This document shows, piece by piece, positions 57,518 to 64,000 of a stretch of DNA of 64,000 nt. The translations under genes were made by a program, and so were the position numbers. The notes beneath the pieces are model-generated. The model worked only from the letters and a program-made list of their open reading frames with translations. It was not told the origin of the DNA and did not search any database. Source of the DNA: Aphanomyces cochlioides (Eukaryota > Oomycota > Saprolegniomycetes > Saprolegniales > Verrucalvaceae); the NCBI GenBank assembly GCA_019828595.1, contig JAHQRK010000003.1, forward strand, positions 2,480,001 to 2,544,000. Direction: 5' to 3'. Each line of letters begins with the position of its first letter. Within the stretch, counting starts at the first letter, position 1.

Positions 57518-59389
57518 ATGGCTGATCAAGTCGCAACCCCCAACGTCGGTGTCGGCGGTGGCTATGTCTCGCTCTGGGACCGGCGCCCTGTCCAAGTCAC
57601 GAACGTTCTCCTCCAAGTGTGTGGGTTCATCTTGGTCATGGAATTGTCCGAACGTTTGAGTTATTATGGTATCAACCAAGGGTTGAAAAACTTTATGGGC
57701 AAGAAGCTCCACTGGAGCAGCGTCTCCTCCAACAGTATCAAGAGTACGTGGACGTCCGTTGTGTACATGTCCCCTCTGCTCGGTGCCTACATGGCCGATG
57801 AACGCTGGGGTCGTTTCAAGACGATCGCTGTCTTTGGTACCGTGTACATGCTTGGGGATGTTTTGCTTGCGATTGCGTCGCATCCGAGTGTCTTGGCCAC
57901 GAACGGCAGCACGAGCACGTCGGAAGGTCTCTTCATCACTGGTTTGTTTGTCTTTATCGGTATCGGTACGGGTGCGATCAAGTCGAACGTGATTACCCTT
58001 GGTGCGGATCAATTCGACCCTCGTGATGAACGCCAAGTCGCTCAAAAGATGACCTACTTCAGTTATTTCTACTGGTGTGTCAATGCCGGTGCTACCTTCT
58101 CGTATGGTTACTTGGCGACGCTTTGCGTCAAGGGCTCGGGTGCGATCCCCAAGGAATATGGTTACTTTGCCACGTTTACCATCTGCGCTGGTGTGTTCAT
58201 CTGCGCGTTGGCCATCTTCTTCTTGGGCAGCCCTCGCTACATCAAGGTCCCCCCGACCAACATGGCCATGTCCAAGTTGGTCCGTGTCTTGCTTGGTAGC
58301 TCGTCCAAGAGTTCCTCGGCCCTCTTCTCCGTGCTCGGTTTCGTTGCTTTCATTTGCTCGTTCATTGTCAACTTGATTGCTGTCTTCCTCAAGGATGGTA
58401 GCCCTGAACGCAAGGGCTTGACCTACACTGCTGGTGCTTTTGCCTTCTTGGGTGTGTTCTTCTGGGCTGCGTTTGGCCGTTTGTATGAAAACATGAGCGC
58501 TGCCAAGGAATCGAACGGCGGTCCTTTCAGCGACCAAGACATTGAAGATATCAAGCGCGTGGTCCGCATCTTGCCTTTCGCTGCCTTCTTGGTCATGTGG
58601 AATTGCGTGTACGATCAAACGGATGCCAACTTCCAATCGATTGCGCAACAAACCGATTTGCGTCTTGGCAGCGACCGCGACTCGACCCAAGTGTCTGGTG
58701 CCGTGCTCGGTGTCTTTGACCCTATTTCGATTGTGATTTTGATTCCTGTCTTGGAACAAGTCGTCTACCCAATCTACACCAAGTGGGCCGGTAAGCCCCC
58801 TTCCCAATTCGGCAAGGCTGCTGCTGGTTTGATCATCGGTTCGTTCTCCATGTTCTACACTGGTGGATTTGAAACTATCCGTCGCAATGCCGGCAACGTT
58901 CTTTTGCCCAACGCGACGGGTCAATTGGACGTCATCCTCGATGCCAGTTCGGAATTGCCCATGAACGATGTCGCCTGGGGCTGGAGCATTCCCATGTATG
59001 CTTTGGTCGGCTTGTGCGAATGCTTGATCAACGTCACGGCGTACGATGTCTTTTACTCGGAAGTGCCTGCATACCTCAAGAGTACCTCGCAAGCTATCAA
59101 CCTTTTCATGACCTCGATGGGCAGTAACGCGACGTCAATCTTCACGCTCTTGTTCCAAAAGTACATCCCCAACGACTTGAACGACGGTCACTTGGAGTAC
59201 ATGTTTTACGCTGTCGGTGCTGTGTCCGTCGTTAACACCCTTGCGTTCTTGTGGGTCATGAAGAACATGAACTTTGGCATGTCGAGCTCATCCAAGTATA
59301 TTGATGGTTCTGAAGCTGAAGACTATGGCCTCCCCAAGAAGGACAGCCACCTCGCTGATGCTGAAAAGGCACGCCTCAGCTATGCTTAA
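57518..59389 (+). CDS. POT-family transporter copy D
   Basis: An intronless gene of 623 aa beginning MADQVATPNVGVGGG. It has ELSERLSYYGINQG (proton-coupling ExxER), FYWCVNAGATFSYG, and the conserved tail KKDSHLADAEKARLSYA, so it appears fully functional. It is plus strand, like copy A, and separated from copies B and C by 4.6 kb of gene-poor DNA. Third codon positions favour C and G. Very long open frames on the opposite strand are by-products of this bias. Substrate unknown; peptides are the family default. Confidence 0.94.
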   Translation: MADQVATPNVGVGGGYVSLWDRRPVQVTNVLLQVCGFILVMELSERLSYYGINQGLKNFMGKKLHWSSVSSNSIKSTWTSVVYMSPLLGAYMADERWGRFKTIAVFGTVYMLGDVLLAIASHPSVLATNGSTSTSEGLFITGLFVFIGIGTGAIKSNVITLGADQFDPRDERQVAQKMTYFSYFYWCVNAGATFSYGYLATLCVKGSGAIPKEYGYFATFTICAGVFICALAIFFLGSPRYIKVPPTNMAMSKLVRVLLGSSSKSSSALFSVLGFVAFICSFIVNLIAVFLKDGSPERKGLTYTAGAFAFLGVFFWAAFGRLYENMSAAKESNGGPFSDQDIEDIKRVVRILPFAAFLVMWNCVYDQTDANFQSIAQQTDLRLGSDRDSTQVSGAVLGVFDPISIVILIPVLEQVVYPIYTKWAGKPPSQFGKAAAGLIIGSFSMFYTGGFETIRRNAGNVLLPNATGQLDVILDASSELPMNDVAWGWSIPMYALVGLCECLINVTAYDVFYSEVPAYLKSTSQAINLFMTSMGSNATSIFTLLFQKYIPNDLNDGHLEYMFYAVGAVSVVNTLAFLWVMKNMNFGMSSSSKYIDGSEAEDYGLPKKDSHLADAEKARLSYA

Positions 59390-61150
<1,761 letters not shown>

Positions 61151-61354
61151 AAGAGTGTCTCGTTTGTTAATACACATGGACATGGTTCAAATAATCGTCT
61201 AGCTTCATCTTGGAATTAAATGCGTAGCATCTCGCTCATTTTCAGACAAGACGGGGGCACTCGTGTGCCGCAAGTTTTCATCCGCATACCCCAGGACGCT
61301 TGCACTTTCTCTACAAGCAGCATATATGAACATTTCATGAAGAACTATTACAAC

Positions 61355-64000
61355 TTACGGCATATATTGTTGGTTGTTTCGTGTCGAAGCCAGACCTTGA
61401 TCAAACACATCGAGTAAAATAGGTGGCTGGCCGATGAAGGGGTTGTTTGCCATTGCTTTGGAAATGGCAAACACTTGGGACATCTTTTGTTGAAAGCGTA
61501 GCTTGTACTGCTTGGGTGGGATTGCGGAAATACCATCGGGATCTTTTCGCTTGATGTGTTGTTTCCAGAAACGTTCCATCTTCTTCTCCAATGTCCACTG
61601 TTGCAAGAAATCAATAATACCAAATTGGTACAAAGCAGGACCATTCACACTGATGGCAGTTTGCGTCGCGAATGTAGATCCAGGGTGCATGTTTGGATTA
61701 AAACCCACAATGCCAGGCTCGACATAGTATTCACAACTTTGCACACCCATAAGTAGACTGTAGTCCATAATGCCTTGCTCATACAAGAAGTCGCTGTCAA
61801 AACACAATTGATCATACAATTGATTCGACGCTTGGGGATCAATGCGGACCTTGGTGAGCAAGTCGTTGTCTTTTAGCACAATATTGGGCTCGTGGAAATT
61901 CAATCCATCACCACATTCTTGGGACTTTGTACTTCCAAACGTGTATCGCGCATTGCAATACCGACACGTAACCTTGCCGCCCACTTTGGGCAATCGCGCG
62001 TTACGGTCTTCCCAGCTGCCTTTGATATCGTACCGATGGTGAATTACTTGAGTGTTCGCAAAAATATTTCCCATAACGACGAAGTAGTACATCTTTCCGT
62101 ACAGCAACACTGCATGACAGCCATAAAATTTGGTCAGCAATGATTGCGGATGGGAAACAAGGTATGATGCGTATTGTGGTGCCATACGGCGCAAAAGCTC
62201 ACATTCTTCTTTCGACATAGTTTTCACAATAATACTTTCATCTGCACTGTAAAACATAAATGCGCCACTTCGCCCTTCACTGAATCGTTCCTAATGCCAA
62301 AAGAGTCAATGTCTTTCGCTAGCATGTCTGCTTTACCTTTGTCGTCGCCGAAAAGAGAGTTACATATGTAGCATCAGAGATACCATAATTTTCTCGGATT
62401 GTGCGGAATGTTGTAGGCGCATACGACCAGAATTTGATAGCTTTGCCTTTCTATAAATCGGACGAAGAGGCTTAAGAGAATTCAAGTTTTCAAATGCATA
62501 CCTTGTCTTCCTGGCCATCGGTGAGCAAAAACATCTCCGTTCCTGTTTTTCCACTTGCAACTTCCTGAACTGCTTGCTTAATGCCCGACGTTGTGTAGAA
62601 AAGAATTTCGGATCGAAGGGCTAAGTTCACTTGGGGACTCAAATCCACGTCTACATCCGTAGATTTGCCGCCACGATTTTTCTTGGCATTGTTAACCGCA
62701 AACCAAATGATATACTCCAAATATCCTTTCGAAGCCACCATAAAAACAAAAAATTGTCGCATGACCATTGGCACAGCATCCAAAGGATTATCCAAGTAAT
62801 TTTGCGCGACAAAAAAAGTTGACATGTACATGAAAAGCAAAAAGAGCCAATAAAATACCATGGCACCGGTAAATCTAGACAGAATTATAAGTGTTGACAA
62901 TGACAATAAATACTTACAGAGAGATGTAATTTAGAACGCCAAGACGAATATTGTACGTCTTGGGCACACCTCCGGCATATAAACGTCTCCAAGCAATTAC
63001 TAACACTCTACATAGTAAAGGCAATAAGATGAGAGCCCAAAATATTGAGATTTACGAGACAGATACAATTAGAACGAGAATGACAAAGCCATAGATGAAA
63101 GTCCAAGGCCTATGAAGTTCGATCAGCAATTAAAAACCTGATGTTTTCGGACGCACCATTGTTGAATGACAAGAAAAGATTTAGACGTTCCGTCTGAGTT
63201 CTCGAATCCAGATGACGCGAGGCAGAAACCAATCAAGTTTTTCTTGCTTACATTTCTGTTGATTGCTTGACCGTCAACTTGGAAAAAGCCACCGGCCGGC
63301 CCATCTTCGCCTCTTAAAGTAAGCGCGATGATTGCCATGATCAAACCTAACCACTCTATCAGCAATGCCATTTTTTGCCCGGTTACTTGTAGTCCACACA
63401 AATGCATGATAAAATTTCATCGAACGCTTGTAGCTCTTGAAGGGATCGCTCAACTATGAAGCGTAGATAAATGTTAGAGAAGGTTAACTTTGACGAAATA
63501 CCGAAGAGTACAAATCGATAGCCATCATGAGGCCCCATGCTTCGGATGCAAAGAAGAAAAACTCTGTCAAACCAGCAAGCTTTTGGCACGATGATGCGCT
63601 GTTGTTGACATCAACTTCGGATGGGTCGTAATCGACCAAAATATTCAATAGCAAACACACGGCCAGAAAAATACTCAAGCAGCTTCGCATGTGCACAATT
63701 GGGTTTGGGTGCTGATGCCACTCGCGCTTCATATTGTAAGTCACCACGACGGCCATGCCGCATACGATTGTGTTGACAGACCCTGCAATTAATCCAGCCC
63801 AACGAAAGTTGTAAAAAGCAATCGTCAAGCCCAAGCACGCAATTGTCCAGCAAAGACCCATCAATTGGCTCTTTTTATTTTCCATCCAGTGGATCTTGGT
63901 GTTGGGCGACCGTTGCGTTCGCCCGCGGAAATTTTTCTGCAGTTCTTTATCAATCACGTGGATGTTTCCATTGCTTGTAAAGAGTTGTTGCGAGGCTTCA
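61355..64000 (-). CDS. GPCR-PIPK: 7TM receptor fused to phosphatidylinositol phosphate kinase, 5' truncated
   Basis: A receptor-like membrane module coupled to a lipid kinase that makes PIP2, as in Dictyostelium RpkA and oomycete GK proteins. The minus-strand gene runs off the right edge (frame still open at 64000 through SQQLFTSNGNIHVIDKEL). Membrane spans include LMGLCWTIACLGLTIAF, SCLSIFLAVCLLLNILV, MALLIEWLGLIMAIIAL and MVFYWLFLLFMYMSTFFV, separated by short introns. The kinase domain has Lys in ESIIVKTM, DIKGSWEDRNARL (the DLKGS motif) and GIMDYSLLMG (MDYSLL), and ends at 61355 after LDVFDQGLASTRNN. An unusual Cys-containing insert (TCRYCNARYTFG...ECGDG) lies between them. It probably localises to the plasma membrane or endosomes. 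Confidence 0.9.

Overview
The window is nuclear DNA of a stramenopile, most likely a Saprolegnia/Aphanomyces-type oomycete. The evidence is a 7TM receptor fused to a phosphatidylinositol phosphate kinase (an oomycete and Dictyostelium hallmark), a flagellar RIB43A gene, and dense intron-bearing genes with very short GT-AG introns (mostly 37-51 nt). The genus is inferred, not shown. I saw no rRNA, tRNA or CRISPR array.

Layout. 1-15.4 kb is a tightly packed housekeeping block: a 5'-truncated helical protein (+), a 1,909-residue unknown protein (-), mitochondrial ClpX (+), RIB43A (+) and a FIRRM-like helical protein (-). 15.4-22.4 kb is a mobile-element island: 21-bp repeats, a Tc1/mariner transposase with two spliceosomal introns, a 150-bp foldback palindrome, a degenerate Crypton tyrosine recombinase, a large zinc-finger protein with an internal duplication, and a TA-flanked MITE. 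22.6-43.8 kb returns to cellular genes: a phosphodiesterase/voltage-sensor/cyclase fusion, splicing factor SF1, GLE1, a CARM1-type methyltransferase, ribosomal protein eS27, BUB1, DNA polymerase epsilon subunit B, a lysine-rich nuclear protein, a type I membrane protein and a coiled-coil protein. 45-59.4 kb holds four POT-family transporters in +,-,-,+ order. One is a pseudogene, and they are separated by gene-poor DNA. 59.9-64 kb holds a UMP-CMP kinase fused to a CaMKII association (hub) domain and the 3' part of the GPCR-PIPK gene.

Functional themes are cell division and chromosome maintenance (BUB1, POLE2, possibly FIRRM), RNA processing and export (SF1, GLE1), and cyclic-nucleotide and phosphoinositide signalling. 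A palindrome, TATCCGGATA, recurs just upstream of several unrelated housekeeping genes and may be a core promoter element. The most novel items are the NMP-kinase/CaMKII-hub fusion and the PDE/voltage-sensor/cyclase fusion, whose cyclase domain has lost both metal-binding aspartates. Exon joins were made by eye from reading-frame continuity, GT-AG ends and family motifs; none has transcript support here.
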